64,000 bases of DNA, taken from assembly GCF_022227765.1 (NCBI RefSeq), contig NZ_JAJMLZ010000002.1:434001-498000 (forward strand), written 5' to 3'. Both the position numbers and the translations under genes were made by a program. Below, in pieces: positions 47,488 through 58,758 of the stretch (the first letter of the stretch is position 1; every line of letters starts with the position of its first letter). Under the pieces are notes generated by a model, which saw only the letters and a program-made list of their open reading frames with translations, was not told the origin of the DNA and did no database searches. The stretch comes from Ectothiorhodospira shaposhnikovii. GTDB lineage: Bacteria; Pseudomonadota; Gammaproteobacteria; Ectothiorhodospirales; Ectothiorhodospiraceae.

Positions 47488-47506
47488 GATATCAATTAAT
47501 ATTATC
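47488..47506 (-). promoter_or_regulatory. Fur-like box upstream of the TonB-dependent receptor
   Basis: GATATCAATTAATATTATC matches 13 of 19 positions of GATAATGATAATCATTATC, with near-perfect outer halves. It lies in an AT-rich island in GC-rich DNA, 139 bases before the receptor ATG and about 80 before the divergent response-regulator gene. Confidence 0.6.
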
Positions 47507-47587
47507 AGCGTCCGCGCCCCTTCCACCGACCCGGGCGGCGCATCTTCACACAATCTCCACAATCCTCATGGACTTCCCTTCGACGGC

Positions 47588-48325
47588 ATGTCTGCTATCC
47601 CAATCCCCCAGCCCGACATCCACCCCATGACCCGCGCCCATGTCCTGGTGGTGGAAGACGAACCCAAGATCGCCGCCCTGCTCTCGGATTACCTGCATCG
47701 GGACCACTACACGGTCAGCCTGCTGGACAGCGGGCAACCGGTGATGGACAGGCTTCGTGCCACCCCCCCCAACCTGATCCTGCTGGACATCATGCTGCCC
47801 GATATGGACGGGATGCGCCTGTGCCGGGAGATCCGGCAGATATCCACCGTACCCATCATCATGCTCACCGCCCGGATCGAGGAAGCCGATCGGCTCAGGG
47901 GCTTTGAACTGGGCGCGGATGACTATGTCTGCAAGCCGTTTAGCCCCCGGGAGGTCATGGCCCGGGTCCGGGCCCTGCTGCGTCGGGTGGGACAAGAGCC
48001 GATACCACCGTCGATGCACACCCAGGATGCCTTGGGACTGCATCTTGAACCCGCCTGTCACCGGGCCGTGTTCAACGGCCGGGAACTCACCCTCACCCCC
48101 GTGGAATTTCGTCTGCTGCAACAGTTTCATGATCAGCCGAACACCGTCCTGAGCCGGGAAAGCCTGCTCGACGGTCTCTACGATGACCATAGGGTGGTAA
48201 CGGCACGCACGGTGGATAGCCACATCAAGAACCTGCGCAGGAAACTGCAGGCGGCCGCGCCGGGACACCGCCTGATCCAGGCGGTCTATGGTGTCGGCTA
48301 CCGCTTCACTTCCTTGGCACCCTGA
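47588..48325 (+). CDS. baeR: BaeR-like OmpR-family response regulator
   Basis: 245 residues. Receiver with phosphoacceptor D67 (LILLDIMLPDMDG) and ADDYVCKPFSPREV, then a winged helix with LTPVEFRLLQ and the BaeR-like YDDHRVVTARTVDSHIKNLRRKL. The high similarity to E. coli BaeR, an envelope-stress and efflux regulator, is by recall of the motif order. Starts at 47588 and 47627 are both possible; neither has a strong ribosome site. The cognate kinase follows directly. Confidence 0.88.
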   Translation: MSAIPIPQPDIHPMTRAHVLVVEDEPKIAALLSDYLHRDHYTVSLLDSGQPVMDRLRATPPNLILLDIMLPDMDGMRLCREIRQISTVPIIMLTARIEEADRLRGFELGADDYVCKPFSPREVMARVRALLRRVGQEPIPPSMHTQDALGLHLEPACHRAVFNGRELTLTPVEFRLLQQFHDQPNTVLSRESLLDGLYDDHRVVTARTVDSHIKNLRRKLQAAAPGHRLIQAVYGVGYRFTSLAP

Positions 48326-48329
48326 ATCA

Positions 48330-49736
48330 TTGGCTCAACTTCACCCACCCGCCCCTGGGCTGCGCACCAAGCTGTTTCTCGCCATGGTGATCACCTTCGC
48401 CATCCTGACCCTGGCCATCATGGGCGCCACGCGCCTGAGCTTCCAGCAGGGACTGGCGGGTTATCTGGCGCAGGTGGAGCAGGAACAGGCGCACAATTTC
48501 ACCCGCACCCTGGCGGCGTATTACCGGGTCAACGGCAGTTGGGAGTCCCTGGTACAGAATCCGCGCCTGTGGGGGCGCCTGCAGCGGATGGCCGACGGCG
48601 CGCCGCCGGCCTATCCGTCCGAAGACGCGGTACTTCAGGATCTGATCCGGCGACCGGGACGTCTTGCCCTGCTGGATGAGACGGGCCGCAGGCTGATCGG
48701 ACCGCCCCTGCCGTTCCCGGACGAGGGCAAGCGTTACCCGGTGCAGGTGGACGGCACCACCGTGGGCATCCTGTATGTGATGCCGTCCACCCACATCACC
48801 GACGGGCTGGCCCAGCAGTTCGAGCGCCAGCAGGAACGGATTCTGGGTCTTATCGGCCTGATCGCCCTGCTGGTGGCCGCCATCGCCTCCTACCTGCTGG
48901 CCAACCGCCTGCTGGGTCCGCTGCAGGCCCTGACGGGCGGCACCCGCGCCCTGACCACGGGCGACTACTCGGCCCGGGTACGACTGCGCACCCGGGATGA
49001 ATTCCAGACCCTGGCCGAGGACTTCAACCAGTTGGCCCTCACCCTGGCGCGGAATGAAGCGGCACGGCGCCGCTGGATCGCCGACATCTCCCATGAACTG
49101 CGTACCCCCCTGTCGGTACTGCGGGGAGAAATGGAGGCGCTGGAAGACGGCATCCGCACGCTGGACATGCAAGCACTCCAGTCACTGCAGGCGGAGGCGG
49201 CCCTGCTGGGAAAACTGGTGGATGACCTCTATCAGCTGGCCCTGTGCGATGTGGGCTGCCTGGACTGTCACCGGGAAAGCGTGGACATGATCGCCCTGCT
49301 GCGGGAGACCGCGGTCCAGCACCAGACCCGTTTCACCCAGCAACGGCTGACCATCACCCAGGCACTGCCGCCCGCCCCGGCCTTCGTCCAGGCCGACCCG
49401 ACCCGCCTGAAGCAGTTGCTGAACAACCTGCTGGAAAACACCCTGCGTTACACGGACCCCGGCGGCAGACTGCATGTGGAGGCCCGGCAACAGGATCGGC
49501 AGCTCATCATCACTCTGGATGACACCGCCCCCGGCGTACCCGCGGACGCCCTGCCCCTGCTGTTCGAACACCTGTTCCGGGTGGAGCCCTCCCGCAGCCG
49601 GCGCCACGGCGGCGCGGGCCTGGGTCTGGCCCTGTGCCGGCGCATCGTGGAAGGTCACGGGGGGCGGATCACCGCCGCGCCCTCCCCCCTGGGCGGACTG
49701 CGGATCAGCGTCTGCCTGCCGCTGACCAGGCCGTGA
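48330..49736 (+). CDS. baeS: BaeS-like sensor histidine kinase
   Basis: 468 residues if it starts at the TTG at 48330, five bases after baeR; an ATG at 48288 inside baeR is also in frame. The short start fits BaeS, which has about ten residues before the first helix (TKLFLAMVITFAILTLAIM). Periplasmic sensor (about 40-165), second helix (about 170-195), HAMP, H-box ISHELRTPLSVLRGE, then N-box QLLNNLLENTLRYTD and G-boxes GGAGLGLALCRRIV. The stimulus is unknown; envelope stress is the family expectation. Confidence 0.9.
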   Translation: MAQLHPPAPGLRTKLFLAMVITFAILTLAIMGATRLSFQQGLAGYLAQVEQEQAHNFTRTLAAYYRVNGSWESLVQNPRLWGRLQRMADGAPPAYPSEDAVLQDLIRRPGRLALLDETGRRLIGPPLPFPDEGKRYPVQVDGTTVGILYVMPSTHITDGLAQQFERQQERILGLIGLIALLVAAIASYLLANRLLGPLQALTGGTRALTTGDYSARVRLRTRDEFQTLAEDFNQLALTLARNEAARRRWIADISHELRTPLSVLRGEMEALEDGIRTLDMQALQSLQAEAALLGKLVDDLYQLALCDVGCLDCHRESVDMIALLRETAVQHQTRFTQQRLTITQALPPAPAFVQADPTRLKQLLNNLLENTLRYTDPGGRLHVEARQQDRQLIITLDDTAPGVPADALPLLFEHLFRVEPSRSRRHGGAGLGLALCRRIVEGHGGRITAAPSPLGGLRISVCLPLTRP

Positions 49737-49757
49737 TCGGAGAGCTGTTTCCCTCGA

Positions 49758-50105
49758 TCAGTCCACCACACCGTGCTCCGGCAACAGGCGATAGCGCCGT
49801 TTGCCGTCCGGGTATGCCGACTCCAGCAGCATGACGGTATCACCCACCACGGGCGGACGGCCCAGACCCTGGACCCGGGTTTCCTCGCCGGTTTCCAGAC
49901 GGACCCGCAGGGTCACCAGAGTGACGGACTGACCGGAGCGCAGTCCGGTGGCGGTGCCTTCATTGACCTCCAGCACCGTCGCGCTCACCTGTCCCGTGAC
50001 CGGGGCACCCTGGGGCAGCAGCCACAGCCCGGCCACCAGGGCAAACCCCATGACCACCACCAGAAACCTCAGGCGGTTGCTCACGTAACCAAACCCATCG
50101 GCCAT
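49758..50105 (-). CDS. Small membrane-anchored protein of unknown function
   Basis: 115 residues from the ATG at 50105, which has GGAGGGG upstream. One transmembrane helix (about 11-30, FLVVVMGFALVAGLWLL), then a beta-rich extracytoplasmic domain (TGQVSATVLEVNEG, VTLRVRLETGEETRVQGLG, VGDTVMLLE) that looks like a small beta-barrel/OB-type fold. It resembles the N-terminal part of YibE/F-like proteins in pattern only. It follows uppP by 23 bases on the same strand, so it may be co-transcribed. Confidence 0.6.
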   Translation of the reverse strand: MADGFGYVSNRLRFLVVVMGFALVAGLWLLPQGAPVTGQVSATVLEVNEGTATGLRSGQSVTLVTLRVRLETGEETRVQGLGRPPVVGDTVMLLESAYPDGKRRYRLLPEHGVVD

Positions 50106-50128
50106 GGCCACCCCTCCCCGGACAGGAC

Positions 50129-50929
50129 TTACCAGAACATGAAGATCAGGAATGCCCCCAGCAGCAGCCGGTAGATGACGAAGGGCAAAAAGCTCATGCG
50201 GGCCAGCAGCTTGAGGAACAGGTGAATACACAGATAGGCGCTGATCCCGGCCACCAGGGCGCCGATCAGAATCATCGACCAGGCGACGTTTTCCTCCGGG
50301 GCCTGGATGAGCCCCCAGGTCTCATAGCCACCCGCCAGGGCGATGATGGGAATGGAAAGCAGGAAGGAGTAGCGGGCTGCCGCCTGACGGTTGAACCCCA
50401 TGAACAGGGCGGCGGTCATGGTGGCACCGGAGCGGGAGACCCCGGGGATCAGCGCCAGGGCCTGGGCCAGGCCGATCACCAGCACATCCAGCCAGCCGAT
50501 CTGGTATTCATCCCGCCGCCGCCGACCCACCCAGTCCGCCAGCCCCAGCAGCAGGGCGAAGGTGATGGTGGTGAAGATGATCACCTCCACCGAACGCAGG
50601 CTGGTGGAGATCACGTCGTGGAACAGGAGTCCCGCCAGGCCCGCCGGAATGGTCCCCAGACCCACGGCCCAGGCCAGCTTGGCATCCGGGGTAAAGCCCC
50701 TCCCCACCAGCGAGCCGGCCCAGTGGGTGGCCATGCGCCGCAGCTCGGCGCGAAAGTAGAAGATCACGGCGGCCAGACTGCCCACATGGGTGGCCACGTC
50801 AAAGGTGAGCCCCTGATCCTCCCAGGCGGTGAGCTCGGGCACCAGGATCAGGTGGGCGGCGCTGGAAATGGGGAGAAATTCCGTCAGGCCCTGTACCAGG
50901 GCAAGGACCAGGGTCTGGAAGAGATCCAA
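50129..50929 (-). CDS. uppP: Undecaprenyl-diphosphatase
   Basis: 266 residues, eight predicted helices. Motifs ALVQGLTEFLPISSAAHLIL (with the catalytic Glu/Ser/His context) and PGVSRSGATMTAALFMGFNR are diagnostic of UppP/BacA, which recycles the lipid carrier for peptidoglycan synthesis and gives bacitracin tolerance. Normal length. About 45 bases downstream of sbcC on the same strand. Confidence 0.96.
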   Translation of the reverse strand: MDLFQTLVLALVQGLTEFLPISSAAHLILVPELTAWEDQGLTFDVATHVGSLAAVIFYFRAELRRMATHWAGSLVGRGFTPDAKLAWAVGLGTIPAGLAGLLFHDVISTSLRSVEVIIFTTITFALLLGLADWVGRRRRDEYQIGWLDVLVIGLAQALALIPGVSRSGATMTAALFMGFNRQAAARYSFLLSIPIIALAGGYETWGLIQAPEENVAWSMILIGALVAGISAYLCIHLFLKLLARMSFLPFVIYRLLLGAFLIFMFW

Positions 50930-50973
50930 GGCGAGGCTCCATTCGTGGGTTCCGGGGGAACATTATGGCGAAA

Positions 50974-53900
50974 TCATGCGCCCCCACGACACCCCGGACC
51001 GCTGATCCGGCTCGTGCCACCGGTCTGGGGGGTCACCTGGATGCGGGTGGCAATGCGTTCCTTCAGTGCGGATACATGGGAGATCAGGCCGATCAGCTTG
51101 CCCTCTTCCCTCAGCCCCGCCAGGGTCTGCAGGGCCGTATCCAGGGCATCGTCGTCCAGGGTGCCGAACCCCTCGTCCAGGAACAGGGAATCCACCCGAA
51201 CCTGACGCCCCGCCATACGGGACAAGCCCAGCGCCAGGGACAGACTGACGATGAAACCCTCGCCGCCGGAGAGGTTCTTGGTGGAACGGATCTCGCCCCC
51301 CTGGTAGCTGTCGATCACGTTCAACTCCAGCGGCTGGGCCTCGTCGCGGATCAGCAGATAACGGTCCGTCATTTTCTGCAACTGCCGGTTGGCGTGGCCG
51401 ATCATCAGGTCGAAGGTCAGCCCCTGGGCAAAGTTGCGGTATTTCTTGCCGTCGGCGGACCCGATGAGTTCATGCAACTGATCCCAGCGGTCACACTCCC
51501 GTTGCTGTGCCTCGATGGCCGCCGTCTGCTCCCGATACCGGTGCCGCAGGGTGTCATTGTCCGCCAGGCGCTGACGCAGTCCGCCGATCGCCTGCTGCAC
51601 CGCCTGATGGGCACGGATCTGCTCCGTCAGCTGTTCCCGCAGTACCACCAGGGGCTGATCGGTCAAAGCCTGTTCCCGGGCCGTCGCCAGCAGACGGCGG
51701 GTGTCCTCGGCGCGGGCGTCCAGGGCCACCCGCTCCGCCTCCAGTGCCTGGGCCTGTTCGCTCAGTGCCCGGCGCTCGGGTTCCGGCAGACAGGCGGCCT
51801 GGAAGTCGGCCTCATCCGCCAGGCCCAGCGCCTCCAGGCGTTGCCGGAAGGCCGTCTCCGCCTCCCGCAGCCGGGGTTCCCGCTCCGTCAGGGCCGTGCG
51901 CAGATCCTCCAGCCGGATGCGCAACTGCCGGCATTCATCCCCCGTCCGGCGGGCCTGTTCCCGGGCCGACTCCAGCGCCCCGTCCGCCGCTTCCACGGCG
52001 GCCTCCAGCTGTTGCTGTTCCGTCTCCGGCGACTGCTCCCCCAGTAACCGCCGGCGCTCGGCCCAAAGGGCCTCGGTCGACTGTTCCAGGGTGTCGGCCT
52101 GGGTGGACCGCTGATGCACATCCTCGACGCTGTCCCGGATCTGTCCGGCACGATGGGTCATGCCGATCTCCAGGGCCTTGAGTTCTCCCTCCAGGCTCGC
52201 CAGGGCCTGCCGGCGGGACTGCCATTGATCATGACGCTGTTCCAGTTGTTCCAGCAGCGCGGGCAGGGATGCCCGATCGACGGACCGGATACCCAGCGGC
52301 TGCACCGAATCCAGCAGCAGATCCTGCTGCCGGGCCAGGCGCGCCCGCAACTCCGACAGCTCCCCGTCCAGTCGCCGGACCGTCGCCGCTTCCCCATCCC
52401 GGCGATGACCGGCGGCCATCAAGGCCTTTTCCGCCTCGACCAACGCCTCCCGGGCCTGCTCCAATGCCTGTCGACGCCCCTCCAGCGCCGTCTGGTCCGC
52501 CTCCACCGCCGCAATGCGCGAGGCGACGGCCTTCAGTTGATCGGCATTCTCCCCGGCCAGGGACTCCAGTCGCCCGGGCCACTCGGGGTCCGCCGGCGCC
52601 AAGGCTTCCCCATGGCGGACCAGTTCGGTGGTCCACGCCTCCAGAGCCGTGGCCTGGGTCTGCCGTTCCCGGGAAATCCGTTCCAGATCCTTATCCACCT
52701 GGGCCCGTCGAACCCGCAGATCCGTGTCCTGTTGCCGCAGGGTCTTCAGTTCGGTCCTGACCCGCTCAAGGGCCTCCCGGGTCTCGTCCCCCGCGGGCAC
52801 ATTGCCTCGTGCATAGGGGTGGTCAAGGGCGCCGCACAGGGGGCAGGGTTCCCCGTCCCGTAACTGCCCACGCGCCGATTCCAGGGCCTCGATGCGCTGC
52901 AGCAGACCCTGCTGGGTCTCCAGCAATGTCGCCTTCTCCTCCAGCCCGTGGAGCCGTTCGGCCAGGGTTCCGGTCTCCCCGCCCAGGCGCTCAAGGTCTA
53001 CGGACAGTCCCTGCTCCTCCACCATCAGGGCCGCCAGCCGGGAGTGAGCCTGATCCCGGGCCGCCAGGGCCTCCCCGGCCTGCCGGATCCGCGTCTCCCG
53101 CGCCTGCAACGCCGCCAGATCCGAGCGCCAGTCGGCCAGGGTCCGGCCCTGCAGCCGGGTTTCCATGACCTGGTGGATCTCCCGCCACCCGGCCTGCAGA
53201 TCCTGCTGCGCCAGGGTCAAGGCTTCAAACCGCTCCTGGCAGGCCTGTCGCTCCGCCTCGGCCCGTTCCTGGGCCTCCCGACACTGCCGAAACGCGGTGA
53301 TCCCCTCATCCTGCTGTCGATGCAGGGCCTCCAGGGCATTGGCCTGCTCCCGGATGCCGGTCAGCCGCCCCACCAGGGTTTCATCGGCACAGGTCCGGTC
53401 CAGTTCACCACGCAATGCCTCGATCTGTTCCCGACCCGCCTGCAACCGCGCTTCCGCCCCGGTCTGCTCCGAGCGTAGCGCCTCCAGACGCTGCTTCGAA
53501 GTCGCCAGCGTCTCATGGGACTGGGCCAGGGCGGCACGACGGTCGGCAACCTGCAGATCCAGTTCCCGTACCTTCTGCAGCACCGGCAGACGCGCCCGCA
53601 ACGTCCCGCGGGCGGTGTTCAGTTGTTCCTGCGTTTGCTGCAGGACGGCTTCCGCCTGCCGGACCGCCGCCTCGGCACCGGGCAACTCGGCCTCACCGGC
53701 AACCTGCCGCGCCCGATCCCGTGCCTGACCCTGGCGCAACTGGATCAAGGCGGCATGATCGCCCGCCAACTCCAGGGCCTGCCGGGCCCGGTGCAGCCGC
53801 TGCCGATCCGGGGCGAAGGCCTCGATACGGGCCTCAAGATCCGCTGCCTCCTCCCGGATCCGCGCCTGGGCGGCCTCCAGTGTCGCGATCCCCTCCAACC

Positions 53901-54642
53901 AGTCGACGGCCTTGCGCTGCTGTTCCAGCTGTGCGTGCAAGGCCGTCTCCTGGGCCTGCCGCGCCGCCAGTTCCGCCGACAACTGCTGCTCTTCCTCCAG
54001 GCTGAGCAGACGCATGCCTTCCAGCGCCGTCCGTAGATGCTCAAGGGTGCGGCGGGCCTCGCCGCGACGCTCATGCACGGCCACGGAGATGCGGCTGTAG
54101 ATCTCCGTGCCGGTGATCTGCTCCAGGATCGGCGCGCGCTCGTCCGGCGGCGCCTGCAGGAAGGCCGCAAAACCGCCTTGGGCCAGCAGCATGGAACGGG
54201 TGAAACGCTCGAAATCCATGCCCGTGGCCTGTTCGATCTGTTCCGCCACCCCCCGGACCTTGGCCTCGAAGATCTCCCCGGTGTCCGCATTGGCGATCTC
54301 GTGGCGGGGGGCCTGCAACTCTCCGTCGGGCCGCCGTCGGGCCCGGTGCTGACTCCAGTGGCAACGATAGCGCCCCGCCGGCGTCTCGAAGGTGACTTCG
54401 GCAAAGCAGTCACCCGTGTGCCGGGACATGACCTCGTTGCCGCTGCGGTTGACCCGGTGCAGGCGCGGCGTGCGCCCGTACAGGGCCAGGCAGATGGCGT
54501 CCAGCAACGTGGTCTTGCCGGCGCCGGTGGGACCGGTGATGGCAAAGATGCCGTCGGCGGTGAAAGCGGGATGGGTCAGGTCGATCTCCCATTCACCGGC
54601 CAGGGAATTGAGGTTCTTGAAACGTATCTGCAGGATGCGCAC
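50974..54642 (-). CDS. sbcC: Exonuclease SbcC (Rad50-like SMC ATPase)
   Basis: 1222 residues, longer than the E. coli protein. Walker A GPTGAGKTTLLDAICLALYG near the N-terminus, long coiled coils, the zinc hook CPLC near the middle (GEPCPLCGALDHP), and C-terminal signature NLSGGEGFIVSLSLALGLS with Walker B LFLDEGFGTLDDD. With SbcD it cuts hairpins and palindromic DNA ends, relevant given the many long inverted repeats in this genome. Eleven bases after sbcD. Confidence 0.96.
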   Translation of the reverse strand: MRILQIRFKNLNSLAGEWEIDLTHPAFTADGIFAITGPTGAGKTTLLDAICLALYGRTPRLHRVNRSGNEVMSRHTGDCFAEVTFETPAGRYRCHWSQHRARRRPDGELQAPRHEIANADTGEIFEAKVRGVAEQIEQATGMDFERFTRSMLLAQGGFAAFLQAPPDERAPILEQITGTEIYSRISVAVHERRGEARRTLEHLRTALEGMRLLSLEEEQQLSAELAARQAQETALHAQLEQQRKAVDWLEGIATLEAAQARIREEAADLEARIEAFAPDRQRLHRARQALELAGDHAALIQLRQGQARDRARQVAGEAELPGAEAAVRQAEAVLQQTQEQLNTARGTLRARLPVLQKVRELDLQVADRRAALAQSHETLATSKQRLEALRSEQTGAEARLQAGREQIEALRGELDRTCADETLVGRLTGIREQANALEALHRQQDEGITAFRQCREAQERAEAERQACQERFEALTLAQQDLQAGWREIHQVMETRLQGRTLADWRSDLAALQARETRIRQAGEALAARDQAHSRLAALMVEEQGLSVDLERLGGETGTLAERLHGLEEKATLLETQQGLLQRIEALESARGQLRDGEPCPLCGALDHPYARGNVPAGDETREALERVRTELKTLRQQDTDLRVRRAQVDKDLERISRERQTQATALEAWTTELVRHGEALAPADPEWPGRLESLAGENADQLKAVASRIAAVEADQTALEGRRQALEQAREALVEAEKALMAAGHRRDGEAATVRRLDGELSELRARLARQQDLLLDSVQPLGIRSVDRASLPALLEQLEQRHDQWQSRRQALASLEGELKALEIGMTHRAGQIRDSVEDVHQRSTQADTLEQSTEALWAERRRLLGEQSPETEQQQLEAAVEAADGALESAREQARRTGDECRQLRIRLEDLRTALTEREPRLREAETAFRQRLEALGLADEADFQAACLPEPERRALSEQAQALEAERVALDARAEDTRRLLATAREQALTDQPLVVLREQLTEQIRAHQAVQQAIGGLRQRLADNDTLRHRYREQTAAIEAQQRECDRWDQLHELIGSADGKKYRNFAQGLTFDLMIGHANRQLQKMTDRYLLIRDEAQPLELNVIDSYQGGEIRSTKNLSGGEGFIVSLSLALGLSRMAGRQVRVDSLFLDEGFGTLDDDALDTALQTLAGLREEGKLIGLISHVSALKERIATRIQVTPQTGGTSRISGPGCRGGA

Positions 54643-54653
54643 GGGGCAGAGTC

Positions 54654-55892
54654 CTATTCCGCAAGCGGGTCGGCATCATGGAGGGCGGCCACGGTCTCCC
54701 GATAGGCCAGGCGCAGGGACGGCCGCTGCGTGTCCGGCACTTCATGCCGGGTCAGGCAGCGTTCGAAGACATCATGGACATCCAGATCATCCAGGGTTTC
54801 CCGGTCGTGGCACTGCGCCAGCACACGGTCGATGACCCGGGCATTCTTCAGCCGCAGGACCTCCAGACGGCTGCCCGCCAGGATCTCGTCCAGCCTTGCC
54901 CGCAGGTCACCGATCACCGCCTCCCCCTCGTAGATGACCTCCAGCCAGGCCCGCGAGTCGGCGGCAACCAGTTCCCGCAACCGGGCCTGGATCGCCTCCC
55001 AGTCGCCACGCACCCGGGCCAGGGGTTGGAACACCGGCACCTCCGGACAACGCACTGTCAGAAGACTGCCGCCCGCCTCCAGTTCCACCAGACAGACGCT
55101 CTTGCGCTGCCCGGCCTCGCCAAAGCCCATGGGCAGGGGCGAGCCGCTGTAGCGCACCCGCTCCGAGCCCTGCACCGTCTGCGCCACGTGCAAATGGCCC
55201 AGGGCCACATAGTCCAGACCATCAGGGAAGATATCGCGACCCACGTGGGCCAGAGACCCCACATACAGATCCCGCACGCCGTCGCCGTCCATCGTCCGGC
55301 CACCGGCGGTGAACAGATGGCCCGTGGCGAGCATGGGCGGATGCCCGTCCAGTTCGGCCCGGCGCCGACAGGCCAGTTCGACCACAGTGCGGTAATGGTC
55401 ACGGATCCCCTCGATCAGCTTGCGATCCTTGTCTTCCACGCTCTCCCCCGCCTCCACCCGGCGGATATCCCGGTCCCGCAGATAGGGCACGGCGCAGACC
55501 ACCAGTTCCGCCATCCCCGTCTCCGGGTGATGCAGGACCAGCACCTCGTCGGCAAGGTCGTCGGGCACGGCGCCGATCACATGCACATCCAACACCTTCA
55601 GCAGTTCGCGGGGGGCATCCAGAAAGGTGGGGGAATCATGATTGCCGGCCACCACCACCACATGCCGACAGCAGGAACCGGCCAGTCGGCACAGAAACCG
55701 GTAATACAGGGACTGGGCCCGGTTGCTGGGGGTGCTGGTGTCGAACACATCCCCGGCCACCACCAGCACATCCACCCCGGCGTCCTCGATGAGCACGGCC
55801 AGCCAATCCAGAAAGGCCTCGAATTCCTCATAACGCTGGCGGCCGAAAAGACGTCGGCCCAGATGCCAGTCGGAGGTGTGGAGGATTTTCAT
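54654..55892 (-). CDS. sbcD: Exonuclease SbcD (Mre11-like nuclease)
   Basis: 412 residues. Metallophosphoesterase motifs in order: HTSDWHLGR, VVAGDVFDT, VAGNHDSP and LGHLHVAQT, which bind two Mn2+ ions. The C-terminal part is the capping/SbcC-binding region. It precedes sbcC in an operon, as in most proteobacteria. Confidence 0.96.
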   Translation of the reverse strand: MKILHTSDWHLGRRLFGRQRYEEFEAFLDWLAVLIEDAGVDVLVVAGDVFDTSTPSNRAQSLYYRFLCRLAGSCCRHVVVVAGNHDSPTFLDAPRELLKVLDVHVIGAVPDDLADEVLVLHHPETGMAELVVCAVPYLRDRDIRRVEAGESVEDKDRKLIEGIRDHYRTVVELACRRRAELDGHPPMLATGHLFTAGGRTMDGDGVRDLYVGSLAHVGRDIFPDGLDYVALGHLHVAQTVQGSERVRYSGSPLPMGFGEAGQRKSVCLVELEAGGSLLTVRCPEVPVFQPLARVRGDWEAIQARLRELVAADSRAWLEVIYEGEAVIGDLRARLDEILAGSRLEVLRLKNARVIDRVLAQCHDRETLDDLDVHDVFERCLTRHEVPDTQRPSLRLAYRETVAALHDADPLAE

Positions 55893-56149
55893 CGCACCCC
55901 TCCCATCGCCTGTCTCTCCCCGATGCCGGCACCGGCACGGCGGTTCGTCTTCACCGCGCGCCCGACATTGATGAAAACCACCAGCCCGGCCATTCCCTGC
56001 ACCATCAACACGGGTGCCATCTCCCAGGTTTTAAATGCGGGGAGGATAACCCGCGAATGGCAGACCGGGGTATCCGGAGGCATGGGTCCCCACCCGAAGA
56101 CCCAAACAGCCATTCGATTAATTAAAACTATCACCAAAATGGAAACCAT
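55889..56149 (-). CDS. Doubtful small hydrophobic ORF upstream of sbcD
   Basis: 86 codons with two hydrophobic stretches (SILVIVLINRMAVWVFGWG and APVLMVQGMAGLVVFINVG) and a charged C-terminus. Its stop overlaps the sbcD start by four bases, which favours a real gene. Against it: the start codon lies inside the OxyR-like site of katG, no good ribosome site is seen, and no family is recognised. Confidence 0.3.
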   Translation of the reverse strand: MVSILVIVLINRMAVWVFGWGPMPPDTPVCHSRVILPAFKTWEMAPVLMVQGMAGLVVFINVGRAVKTNRRAGAGIGERQAMGGVR

Positions 56150-56153
56150 TTAT
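56117..56153 (+). promoter_or_regulatory. OxyR-like binding site of katG
   Basis: Four quarter-sites at exact spacing: ATTA-N7-CTAT-N7-ATGG-N7-TTAT, against ATAG-N7-CTAT-N7-ATAG-N7-CTAT; 12 of 16 positions match. It abuts the -35 box, the position used by OxyR as an activator. Confidence 0.65.
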
Positions 56154-56182
56154 TTGAATATATCACCCATACCCTCTATAAC
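56154..56182 (+). promoter_or_regulatory. Sigma-70 promoter of katG
   Basis: -35 TTGAAT (56154-56159) and -10 TATAAC (56177-56182) with a 17-base spacer, directly downstream of the OxyR-like site. The predicted transcript would have a leader of about 160 bases before the katG ATG. Confidence 0.65.
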
Positions 56183-56298
56183 TTAATAACGAAAGCAGGG
56201 CGAACGGATTAACGCGAGTCACTCCCGGCAACAATCACCGGGGAATCTGGTCTCGCACAGCCGCCTGAGCGGGTTGCCCTGCCCCGAACGGGGACTGA

Positions 56299-58536
<2,238 letters not shown>

Positions 58537-58545
58537 GCCTCGTGT

Positions 58546-58566
58546 GATGGAGGCACCGTCTCCATC
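58546..58566. other. Hairpin in the katG trailer
   Basis: Seven-base inverted repeat GATGGAG / CTCCATC with a seven-base loop, just before the terminator. There is no T tract, so it is not a terminator itself. Confidence 0.5.
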
Positions 58567-58584
58567 ATGCTCCCAAAAACCCTC

Positions 58585-58617
58585 GGGCGCAGCCGTCTTC
58601 CGGCCGCGCCCTTTTTT
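58585..58617 (+). terminator. Rho-independent terminator of katG
   Basis: Stem GGGCGC / GCGCCC extended by GCCG / CGGC with one mismatch, then TTTTTT. It begins about 50 bases after the katG stop. Confidence 0.9.
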
Positions 58618-58758
58618 CATCCGCCGACCCTGATCTGCTGAAAGTCCGTGACTGGATCCCCGCCTCACCAACTTTTCCATCAAACAGAAAACTTTCCCGC
58701 ACCGAACCATTCTTATCTGGAAAGACCCATCCCCTTCCCGGCGCATGAGGCTCCACCC

